Part shown: positions 1-6,175 of the stretch, piece by piece | How positions within the stretch are numbered: position 1 is the first letter of the stretch | Layout of the letters: each line of letters begins with the position of its first letter | DNA from: Limnohabitans sp. Rim8 | GTDB lineage: Bacteria; Pseudomonadota; Gammaproteobacteria; Burkholderiales; Burkholderiaceae_C | DNA length: 7,375 nucleotides | Assembly: GCA_945877725.1 (NCBI GenBank) | Contig: CAMDXR010000152.1 | Coordinates: 1 to 7,375 of the forward strand | Reading direction: 5' to 3' | Position numbers and translations under genes: made by a program | Notes under the pieces: model-generated | Databases searched by the model: none | Seen by the model: the letters and a program-made list of their open reading frames with translations, nothing else | Told to the model about the DNA's origin: nothing

Positions 1-312
1 GGGGTCGACCTGAAGAGACCAAGCGTGAATGCCCCCTGCCACGTTGACGACCTGAAAACCATGCTGCTGCAAAAAAGCCGCTACTTGCATGCTCCGGCTA
101 CCGTGGTGGCACAAGCAGGCGATGGGGCGTGATTTGTCCAGTTCGTCCAACCTGGCCGGGATGCTTTGCATGGGCATGTGGACGAGGTCTAGGGCGTCGG
201 CTTTGGCACTGGCGGTTTGGCATTCCCAGCCCTCGCGCACATCAAGCAGGACGGGGCGTTGGGACTGGCCTTTCGCCCATTCGGCGAGTTGTGCGGGGGT
301 GATCTGTTCCAT
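1..312 (-). CDS. Single-domain rhodanese-like sulfurtransferase (3' end cut by window edge)
   Basis: The visible 104 residues begin MEQITPAQLAEW and run off the left edge without a stop. The fold markers of a single rhodanese domain are present: VLLDVRE near residues 21-27, the active-site loop C68-HHGSRS (CxxGxR pattern with Cys68 as the presumed persulfide carrier, Arg73 in the loop), and VAGGIHAW near 91-98, the usual end of the domain. Homologues typically end a few residues after this point, so probably only the last handful of residues is missing (inference). Such proteins move sulfane sulfur in the cytoplasm; the physiological acceptor is not readable here. The start ATG lies 12 bases after the methyltransferase stop and has no obvious Shine-Dalgarno, which suggests translational coupling in a shared operon. 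The family call is safe; a specific name such as GlpE or PspE is not justified. Confidence 0.9.
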   Translation of the reverse strand, partial: MEQITPAQLAEWAKGQSQRPVLLDVREGWECQTASAKADALDLVHMPMQSIPARLDELDKSRPIACLCHHGSRSMQVAAFLQQHGFQVVNVAGGIHAWSLQVDP

Positions 313-324
313 GGCGGTGACGGT

Positions 325-984
325 TTAGAACTGGAAGCGTGAATGCTCGGGAAACCCGCTCAGCCGGGGGGCATTGCAGTCCCAGGGCTCGGTGGTGGTC
401 CAGTTGTTTTCGCTGGTGCGGGTGATCAGGGTGACTCGCATCATGGGTTCGTTGCCCACAACGGCCGCCAAACGGCCGCCGATGGTGAGTTGTTGCAGCA
501 AACTGGCAGGCACTTCGGCCACCGATCCGCTGAGCAAAATCACGTCAAAAGGCCCATCTGCGGGTGCGCCTTGGCTGCCATCGGCGTGGCGCACGGTGAC
601 ATTGCTGATGCCCGCTTTTTGCAGGTTGCCCTGTGCTTGGCTGGCCAGTTGGGGGTCGATTTCGAGGCTCAGCACTTGCTCGGCTTGCTGGGCCAGCAAT
701 GCGGCCATGAAGCCAGAACCGGTGCCAATGTCGAGCACTTTGTCGGTTTTTTGCACGCCCAGGTCTTGCAGCAGGCGAGCCTGTACGCGGGGGGCCAACA
801 TGACTTGGTTGGCCGCAGCTCCCAAGGGAACTTCCATGTCCACAAAGGCCAGCGCCTTGTGGGCCAAGGGCACAAAGTCTTCACGCCGCACCACAGAGAG
901 GAGTTCCAGCACTTGCGGGTCCAACACCTCCCATGGGCGGATTTGTTGTTCGATCATGTTGAATCGGGCTTGATTCAGATCCAT
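325..984 (-). CDS. Protein-L-isoaspartate O-methyltransferase family protein (divergent)
   Basis: A 219-residue SAM-dependent methyltransferase. The N-terminus (ARFNMIEQQIRPWEVLD, REDFVP near 35-39) matches the PCMT family, followed by SAM motif I VLDIGTGSG at 83-91, an acidic ribose-binding position in LSLEIDP (105-111), and the motif II-like PFDVILLSGSV at 145-155. Classical PCMT methylates L-isoaspartyl residues in damaged proteins as a cytoplasmic repair step. The canonical substrate loop G(Q/A)TIS(Q/A)P is absent: the aligned stretch is AAANQVMLAP at about 56-65, with Leu63 where the conserved Ser stands. The repair activity is therefore uncertain, and annotation as a family member is safer than pcm. 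The ATG start has AGGAG six bases upstream. It lies 54 bases after the pump gene and 12 before the rhodanese, so it is probably co-transcribed at least with the latter. Confidence 0.9.
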   Translation of the reverse strand: MDLNQARFNMIEQQIRPWEVLDPQVLELLSVVRREDFVPLAHKALAFVDMEVPLGAAANQVMLAPRVQARLLQDLGVQKTDKVLDIGTGSGFMAALLAQQAEQVLSLEIDPQLASQAQGNLQKAGISNVTVRHADGSQGAPADGPFDVILLSGSVAEVPASLLQQLTIGGRLAAVVGNEPMMRVTLITRTSENNWTTTEPWDCNAPRLSGFPEHSRFQF

Positions 985-990
985 TCGGTA

Positions 991-995
991 CTCCT
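991..995 (-). promoter_or_regulatory. Ribosome binding site of the methyltransferase gene
   Basis: AGGAG on the minus strand lies six bases before the ATG at 984, a strong consensus site that fixes this start. It gives the methyltransferase independent translation initiation after the 54-base gap from the pump gene. I see no convincing promoter or terminator in that gap. Confidence 0.8.
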
Positions 996-1038
996 GAGGG
1001 TTATCGCTAAATATCGGTGATTTTAAGGGGCGGGAATG

Positions 1039-4000
1039 TCACTTCCCTGACGCAATGGGGGCAAGTCCGGCTTTGCGCCTGATCCATTGCGCCAGATCGT
1101 CCAGATAGCAATACACCACCGGCACCACCACCAAGGTCAGCAAAGACGAGGTGATGACCCCGCCAATCACGGCCTGGCCCATTGGGGCGCGTTGTTCAGC
1201 GCCTTCGGACAGGGCAAAAGCCAGTGGAATCATGCCGAAAATCATGGCCAGCGTGGTCATCAAAATCGGTCGCAAACGCACTTTGGCCGCCATCAGCAGC
1301 GCTTCGTTGCGTGACAACCCCGGCATGGGCTTGCCCTGGGAGTCGGTATATCCCTCTCTGGCTCGGATGGCAAAGTCCACCAACAAAATGGCGTTTTTGG
1401 TGACCAAGCCCATCAACATGATCACGCCAATGAGCGAAAACATGGACAAAGTGGAGCCAAACAACATGAGGGCTATGACCACGCCAATGAGGGTCAGGGG
1501 CAGGGCGGTCATCAAGGCCAGGGGTTGCAGGAAGCTCTTGAACTGGCTGGCCAAAATCATGTAAATGAAGATGACCGCCATGGCCAGCGCCGAAAGCGCG
1601 TAGCCAAACGACTCGGCCATGTTTTTGGTGGAGCCGCCAAACGTATAACGGTACCCCGGGGGCAAATTCAGGCTGTCCATGGCCAGCCGAATGTCTGCAG
1701 ACACTTCGCCCGCAGAGCGTCCAAATACGTTGGCATTGATGGCCACTTCACGCATCATGTCGCGTCGGTTGATTTGGTTGGAGCCCGTGGTTTCGGTGAT
1801 CTCGGCCACTTGGCCTAGGCGCACGATGCGGGGGGTCCCGTCTGGTGATGCACCCACGGTAAAGGGCAATCGCTCCAGGTCTTGCGGGCTGTTGCGGGCC
1901 GTGGGGGACAGGCGCACATTCACGTCATACGTCTGGTCGTCAGGCGCACGCCAGTTGCCCACGGTTTGCCCAGCCACCAGGGTTCGCAAGGGACCGGCCA
2001 ACTGTGCGGTACCCAAACCCAAGTCAGAGGCCGCTTCGCGCTTGATTTGCACGCCAATCATGGGCTTGTTGGGCTTGACGCTGGAGTCCAAGTCCACCAA
2101 ACCCGGGATGTCTCGGACCTTGGCCAGGGCCAGCAAGGCCAGGCGTTCCAGTTCTTTTTGGTCGGGGCCTTGCAAGGAAAAGTCAATCTGTTTGTTGCCA
2201 CCGACCGTGTCCAGCAAACCCGTGTGGGTGACCTGGATGCCGGGCACTTGCAGCAGCCGGTCGCGCAGCAAAGACGACATCTGGTCTGCATTGCGGTCCC
2301 GGTTTTTGCGGTCAACCAAGCGAATGTACAAATTGACGTTGTTTTTGCCTTGGGCGTTGGCCGTGTTGATGGTGCTGACGGTATACCGAACCTCTGGGAA
2401 ATCGCGCACGATGGCTTCGACCTGTCGGGTTTTGGCCTCAGTGGCCTCTAAGGATGTGCCCACCGGGGTTTCGAACTTGACCGAGGTTTCAGAGAAATCG
2501 GCTTTGGGAATGAACTCGGTGCCGAGCAGGCGGATCATGAAAACGCTGGCCACAAAAATACCCAAGGCCAAGAAGACAGTGGATTTTTTATGCCCCAGTG
2601 CCCATCGCAACAGGCCTTGGTAGCCGTCGGCCAAGCGGTCGGTGCTGCGGTCAAACCAGCCGGTGACGCGCCCAATAGACTTGTCATACCAAGTCACTGG
2701 GGCCAGGTTTTTACCCTGAGTCTCGACTTGGGGGTCGTGCCAAACGCTGGACAGCATCGGGTCGAGGGTAAAGCTGACAAACATCGAGATCATCACGGCG
2801 GCCACGATGGTGATGCCGAACTCGTGAAAAAACTTGCCAATGATGCCTTCCATGAAGCCGATGGGTAAAAACACCGCCACGATGGACAGGGTGGTGGCCA
2901 GCACCGCCAAGCCGATTTCTTGCGTGCCATCGAGGGAGGCGTTCCAGGCGTTTTTGCCCATTTGCATGTGCCGCACGATGTTTTCACGCACCACGATGGC
3001 ATCGTCAATCAGCAAGCCCACGCACAGCGACAAAGCCATCAGGGTGACCATGTTGATGGTGAAACCGAACATTTGCATGAACATGAAGGTGCCGATCAAA
3101 GAGATCGGCAAGGTCAAGCCCGTGATGACGGTGGAGCGCCAAGAGTTGAGGAACAAAAAGACGATCAACACCGTCAGGAAGGCCCCCTCTATCAGGGTGT
3201 CGCGTACGTTGTTCACCGACACCCGGATGGCGCGCGAATTGTCTGTGATGGGTTCGAGTCGCAGGCCTTCGGGCAGTTGTTTTTTCAATTCGGCCACGGT
3301 TTTGACCAGACCATCCACGACCTGAATGGTGTTTTCGTCTTGTGACTTCTGGACCGACATTAATTGGGTGCGTTGCCCGTTGTAAAGCGCCAGATTTTCA
3401 AGCTCTTGCGCCCCATCTTGCACGGTGGCCACTTGCGACAAACGTATGGGGGTGCCGTTTTTTCGGGCCACGATGATGCGGCCAAAATCCTCGGGCCGCT
3501 TCATGCGCGAAGCTATTTGCACCACACGTTCTTGTTCCAATGAGCGGATGGCGCCCACCGGTAAATCTTGGTTTTCGTTGCGCACGGCCGTCACCACCTG
3601 CTCGGCGCTGATGCCCAGCGACTCCATGGCAGCAGGTTGCAAATAGAGGTTGATCTCGCGTCGGCTGCCGCCCACCAAGGTCACCGAGCCCACGCCGCGT
3701 ACGTTTTCAAGGCGTTTTTTCAGGACTTGCTCAGACCAATTGGTCAGTTCCACGGCGCTCAGTTTGTTGCCCTCGGGAATCACAGCCAGAGACCAAACGG
3801 CCCGACTGGAGGGGTCAAAACGCAAAACCCGTGGTTCTTTGACTTCGGTTCGCAGCAATGAGCGGATGGAGGCTACTTTTTCGCGCACGTCTTCGGCCGC
3901 CTTGCGACCATCGATTTGCAATTGAAACTCGATCGCCACCACCGACTGGTTTTCGTAACTGCGAGAGGTGAGGGCGCTGATGCCCGCGATGGAATTGACG

Positions 4001-4209
4001 CCTTCTTCAATTTTCTTGGTGACTTCACTCTCCACAATCTCGGGGGAGGCACCGGGGTATTCGGTGATGACCACAACCACCGGGAAGTCGATGTTGGGGA
4101 ATTGGTCAACTTTCAGGCGCTGAAACGAGAAAATCCCCAATACCACCAAAGCCGCCATGACCATGGTGGCGAAAACTGGGTTTTGCAAACTGACACGGGT
4201 AAACCACAT
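1039..4209 (-). CDS. RND-family (HAE1/AcrB-like) efflux pump, inner-membrane permease subunit
   Basis: At 1056 residues this has the normal length of an AcrB-type pump: a proton-driven trimeric antiporter of the inner membrane that passes substrates from periplasm or membrane to a tripartite exit duct. Visible order: TM1 at about 11-29; the first periplasmic porter domain with YPGASPEIVE (51-60); a TM cluster from about 338 with GLLIDDAIVV (398-407); TM7 near 543-562; the second periplasmic domain (about 563-868); and TMs from about 868, with VTKNAILLVDF (936-946), RLRPILMTT (978-986) and a final TM near 1014-1036. Asp402 and Asp403 (AcrB Asp407/408), Lys938 (AcrB Lys940), Arg978 and Thr985 are all kept, so proton coupling looks intact. 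The aromatic pocket of AcrB is not conserved, so substrates may differ. The ATG lies 12 bases after the adaptor stop with GGGAAG six bases upstream. The substrate is unknown, so no gene symbol is given. Confidence 0.96.
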   Translation of the reverse strand: MWFTRVSLQNPVFATMVMAALVVLGIFSFQRLKVDQFPNIDFPVVVVITEYPGASPEIVESEVTKKIEEGVNSIAGISALTSRSYENQSVVAIEFQLQIDGRKAAEDVREKVASIRSLLRTEVKEPRVLRFDPSSRAVWSLAVIPEGNKLSAVELTNWSEQVLKKRLENVRGVGSVTLVGGSRREINLYLQPAAMESLGISAEQVVTAVRNENQDLPVGAIRSLEQERVVQIASRMKRPEDFGRIIVARKNGTPIRLSQVATVQDGAQELENLALYNGQRTQLMSVQKSQDENTIQVVDGLVKTVAELKKQLPEGLRLEPITDNSRAIRVSVNNVRDTLIEGAFLTVLIVFLFLNSWRSTVITGLTLPISLIGTFMFMQMFGFTINMVTLMALSLCVGLLIDDAIVVRENIVRHMQMGKNAWNASLDGTQEIGLAVLATTLSIVAVFLPIGFMEGIIGKFFHEFGITIVAAVMISMFVSFTLDPMLSSVWHDPQVETQGKNLAPVTWYDKSIGRVTGWFDRSTDRLADGYQGLLRWALGHKKSTVFLALGIFVASVFMIRLLGTEFIPKADFSETSVKFETPVGTSLEATEAKTRQVEAIVRDFPEVRYTVSTINTANAQGKNNVNLYIRLVDRKNRDRNADQMSSLLRDRLLQVPGIQVTHTGLLDTVGGNKQIDFSLQGPDQKELERLALLALAKVRDIPGLVDLDSSVKPNKPMIGVQIKREAASDLGLGTAQLAGPLRTLVAGQTVGNWRAPDDQTYDVNVRLSPTARNSPQDLERLPFTVGASPDGTPRIVRLGQVAEITETTGSNQINRRDMMREVAINANVFGRSAGEVSADIRLAMDSLNLPPGYRYTFGGSTKNMAESFGYALSALAMAVIFIYMILASQFKSFLQPLALMTALPLTLIGVVIALMLFGSTLSMFSLIGVIMLMGLVTKNAILLVDFAIRAREGYTDSQGKPMPGLSRNEALLMAAKVRLRPILMTTLAMIFGMIPLAFALSEGAEQRAPMGQAVIGGVITSSLLTLVVVPVVYCYLDDLAQWIRRKAGLAPIASGK

Positions 4210-4215
4210 ACAGGG

Positions 4216-4221
4216 CTTCCC
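4216..4221 (-). promoter_or_regulatory. Ribosome binding site of the RND pump gene
   Basis: GGGAAG on the minus strand sits six bases before the pump's ATG at 4209, directly after the adaptor's TAA stop. It supports the chosen start and tight co-translation of adaptor and pump. Confidence 0.65.
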
Positions 4222-5358
4222 TTAGCGCAGGCCAGCGGTGAACTTCACCTGCGTGCCTTCGCGAACCGCTCCGGCACTGGCGGCGATCACCGGAGTGCCC
4301 TCAGCCAGTTCTTTCACCTCAACCCAGGTCAAGGTGATGTTTTGCACGGTTTTTTCAGATCGGATACCCGGTTCGACTGCGACATGTTGCACTTGGTTGC
4401 CGTTCAAGACCTGAACATAGGGTTGGGGTTTGTCAATTCGGACACTGGTCAGTGGCACAGCAAGGGCCTTAACGGTGCGAGCCCCCAAGCTGCCTTCGGC
4501 AAACAGGCCTTGGCGCAAGCCTTCTTGGCCCGAAATGCCCAAATAAACCAACACGCTGCGGCTTCCAGCCTGCGCCGAGGGGTTGATGCGCAGCACTTTG
4601 GCCGTGATCGCTTCCTCGAGCCCCTCTATCTTCAGTTGCGCTTTCATGCCGACACGGATCTGGCTGGCATCGCTGGCGGGCAAAGCCGCCTCAAGTTCCA
4701 GTTGAGAGAGGTTGACGATCTCCACAATCCGACCATCCAGCGGCATGCGCTCGCCGGGTTGCGCCAGACGTTGGGCAATTTGGCCGCTGATGGGGGCACG
4801 CACAATCGCATCGTCCAAAGCCTTGCGGGCCACGTCCAGCGCCGCAAGCGCCGCCAAATGGGTGGCTTTGGCCCCGTTCAAGTTGGCAGTCGAGTTTTGC
4901 AGGGCGGTTTGAGAGATGAAACCTTGCGCCACCAGCGCTTTGTTGTTGTCAAACTGCTTTTGGGCAATATCAACTTGGGCCTCTGCCGCATCGGCTTGCT
5001 GTCGGGCCTGGCGCTCACGGGCTTGGTATTCGGTCGGGTCAATGCGGGCAATGACCTGGCCTGCAGTGACTTTGTCGCCCTCGCGCACCACCAGATCCAT
5101 CAACTCGCCCACCACACGCGCTTTCACCATGGCACTTTGGCTGGCTTTGAGGGTGCCCGAAACTGGCAAACCCACGAGCATGTCCATGGGGGTGACTTTG
5201 ATCACATCACTGGGACTCAGTTCTATGGTGGATACGGCCGCTTTGGCTGCTGGCGTGGCGTTGCTTGCTGGTTTGCTTTGACTCATCCAGCGGCCCACAC
5301 CTGCGAGCAAAACTGCGGCGGCTAAGGCGGACAAAATCCATAAAGTTGATTTCTTCAT
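4222..5358 (-). CDS. RND efflux periplasmic adaptor subunit (membrane fusion protein)
   Basis: Predicted 378-residue adaptor that bridges the inner-membrane pump and an outer-membrane channel. From the ATG, MKKSTLWILSALAAAVLLAG (1-20) is a signal-anchor segment; no lipobox Cys follows, so it is membrane-anchored and not a lipoprotein. The first lipoyl half holds GELMDLVVREGDKV (84-97). An Ala/Gln-rich alpha-hairpin spans about 110-186, and the second lipoyl half starts at IVRAPISG (185-192). Beta-barrel and membrane-proximal domains follow to the end. At the hairpin tip, Leu142 and Ser149 match two of the three residues of the TolC-docking RLS motif; the Arg position is Asn138. An in-frame TTG at 5367 would add three residues; ATG is preferred because neither start has a good Shine-Dalgarno. 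It begins 13 bases after the repressor stop and ends 12 bases before the pump gene. Confidence 0.93.
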   Translation of the reverse strand: MKKSTLWILSALAAAVLLAGVGRWMSQSKPASNATPAAKAAVSTIELSPSDVIKVTPMDMLVGLPVSGTLKASQSAMVKARVVGELMDLVVREGDKVTAGQVIARIDPTEYQARERQARQQADAAEAQVDIAQKQFDNNKALVAQGFISQTALQNSTANLNGAKATHLAALAALDVARKALDDAIVRAPISGQIAQRLAQPGERMPLDGRIVEIVNLSQLELEAALPASDASQIRVGMKAQLKIEGLEEAITAKVLRINPSAQAGSRSVLVYLGISGQEGLRQGLFAEGSLGARTVKALAVPLTSVRIDKPQPYVQVLNGNQVQHVAVEPGIRSEKTVQNITLTWVEVKELAEGTPVIAASAGAVREGTQVKFTAGLR

Positions 5359-5371
5359 TCTTTTCAATTTC

Positions 5372-6016
5372 TCAGGGGGCAGACAGGCCGCGCGCCATTA
5401 AGCGGGCATGTTGCGAGATAAAGGCTTCGGGGTTGATTTGTTCTTGGCTTGAAAAGCAAGGGCTCATGGCGTGTTTCCACATCACCAGAAATATCAAAGG
5501 GGCCATCACGGAGTGCAAGGCCAATTCGACATTGGTAGGGCGAAACTCACCGCTTTCAATGCCTGCTTGCAATACGTTGCGCACCAAAGCGTGCGCCGGT
5601 TCGATGACCTCGGTGCGGAAAAAAACCGCCAGATCGGGAAAGTTGCTGGCCTCGCTCATGATCAATTTGGAGATGCCAGAGGCCTTGGTGGCCCCATAAC
5701 GGTGCCACCATTGAAGCATCATCCATTCGAGCAGTTCGCTGCTAGACCCCTTAAATTGCGCAATGTCTTCAGCCCCTTGCGCCACGCTGGCGACCAGGTT
5801 TTCGCGCACCACGGCCTTGAACAGGTCTTCTTTGCTAGGAAAGTACAAAAACAAGGTGCCTTTGGACACCCCGGCACGGGCCGCGACTTCTTCAACACGG
5901 GTGGCCGCAAACCCTTTTTCCACAAAAATGTCCAAGGCCGCCTCGATGAGTTCACCGGGGCGGTCTTGTTTGCGGCGTTCGCGTTTGTGGGGAGCGGGAC
6001 TCTCGATCGAATTCAC
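5372..6016 (-). CDS. TetR/AcrR-family transcriptional repressor of the efflux operon
   Basis: A 214-residue regulator. The N-terminal DNA-binding domain is typical: LIEAALDIFVEKGFAATRVEEVA (about 23-45), then the recognition helix region AGVSKGTLFLYFPSKEDLF (48-66). The rest is a helical ligand-binding and dimerisation domain with no recognisable ligand signature. It is the first gene of a unit with the adaptor and pump, so it most likely represses its own operon and is released by a pump substrate (inference from family and position). The start must be GTG: the upstream frame is open back to a TGA near 6066 but holds no ATG, GTG or TTG, and the next GTG inside would remove the start of the DNA-binding domain. 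No Shine-Dalgarno precedes the GTG; instead a run of eight C lies two bases upstream, which predicts weak translation of the repressor. Confidence 0.93.
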   Translation of the reverse strand: MNSIESPAPHKRERRKQDRPGELIEAALDIFVEKGFAATRVEEVAARAGVSKGTLFLYFPSKEDLFKAVVRENLVASVAQGAEDIAQFKGSSSELLEWMMLQWWHRYGATKASGISKLIMSEASNFPDLAVFFRTEVIEPAHALVRNVLQAGIESGEFRPTNVELALHSVMAPLIFLVMWKHAMSPCFSSQEQINPEAFISQHARLMARGLSAP

Positions 6017-6027
6017 AAGGGGGGGGC

Positions 6028-6049
6028 TTAATGACTGGCGGGTTATTAA
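6028..6049 (-). promoter_or_regulatory. Possible TetR operator dyad near the transcription start
   Basis: On the minus strand TTAAT (6049-6045) and ATTAA (6032-6028) form an inverted repeat with a 12-base spacer. It begins inside the -10 element and covers the expected transcription start, the usual place for TetR-family autorepression. The arms are only five bases and AT-rich, so chance is a real alternative. Confidence 0.25.
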
Positions 6050-6076
6050 TATAAGCGGGCCTCATGACCTCGTCAA
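6048..6076 (-). promoter_or_regulatory. Sigma70-type promoter of the tetR-adaptor-pump operon
   Basis: On the minus strand, TTGACG (6076-6071) is followed by exactly 17 bases and TATATT (6053-6048). Each hexamer matches five of six consensus bases. It lies between the terminator of the upstream gene and the GTG of the repressor, and predicts a start of transcription near 6041-6044 and a leader of about 25 bases. No competing promoter of this quality was seen in the window. Confidence 0.75.
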
Positions 6077-6113
6077 GCAAAAGTCGGGCGCTTTAGGGTG
6101 AAGTTTAGGTAAA

Positions 6114-6134
6114 GAAAAAGGGGCCGAAGCCCCT
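6114..6134 (-). terminator. Rho-independent terminator after gcdH
   Basis: On the minus strand AGGGGC (6134-6129), loop TTCG, and GCCCCT (6124-6119) make a perfect six-pair GC-rich stem with a very stable tetraloop, followed by a T run (6119-6115) and further T after one C. It begins 41 bases after the gcdH stop and separates that gene from the efflux operon. The A run on the other side gives it some symmetry, but no plus-strand gene needs it. Confidence 0.92.
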
Positions 6135-6175
6135 AGTTACCAATGCCTGTTGGGTTGCCGGTTGATCGGGTGAGA

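Noticed and set aside
89..1020. Plus-strand open frames opposite the methyltransferase and rhodanese genes
   Set aside because: They mirror genuine minus-strand genes that carry clear motifs (SAM motif I and the CHHGSRS rhodanese loop).
985..1038. Possible separate promoter for the methyltransferase in the 54-base gap
   Set aside because: GTGACA near 1036-1041 resembles a -35 element, but no matching -10 hexamer lies 16-18 bases away.
1032..1047. Small stem GGGAA-6-TTCCC around the pump stop codon as a possible terminator
   Set aside because: The stem has only five pairs and no T tract follows directly, so transcription could continue into the methyltransferase gene.
1679..2623. A 314-codon open frame on the plus strand inside the pump gene
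   Set aside because: The product is Ser/Arg/Thr-rich without any domain I recognise, and the opposite strand encodes the highly conserved RND pump throughout.
3916..5325. A 469-codon open frame on the plus strand opposite the adaptor and the start of the pump
   Set aside because: It lies wholly antisense to two clearly recognised genes, its product has low-complexity His/Gly/Arg-rich composition with no family resemblance, and long antisense frames are common when the sense strand is GC-biased at codon ends.
5365..5367. TTG as start codon of the adaptor gene, three codons before the ATG
   Set aside because: The only Shine-Dalgarno-like bases (GAG) are too close to the TTG, and the ATG at 5358 begins a typical signal-anchor sequence.
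6063..6065. Upstream ATG (minus strand) as an alternative start for the TetR gene
   Set aside because: It is out of frame with the repressor by one base in this sequence and lies within the promoter spacer, upstream of the predicted transcription start.
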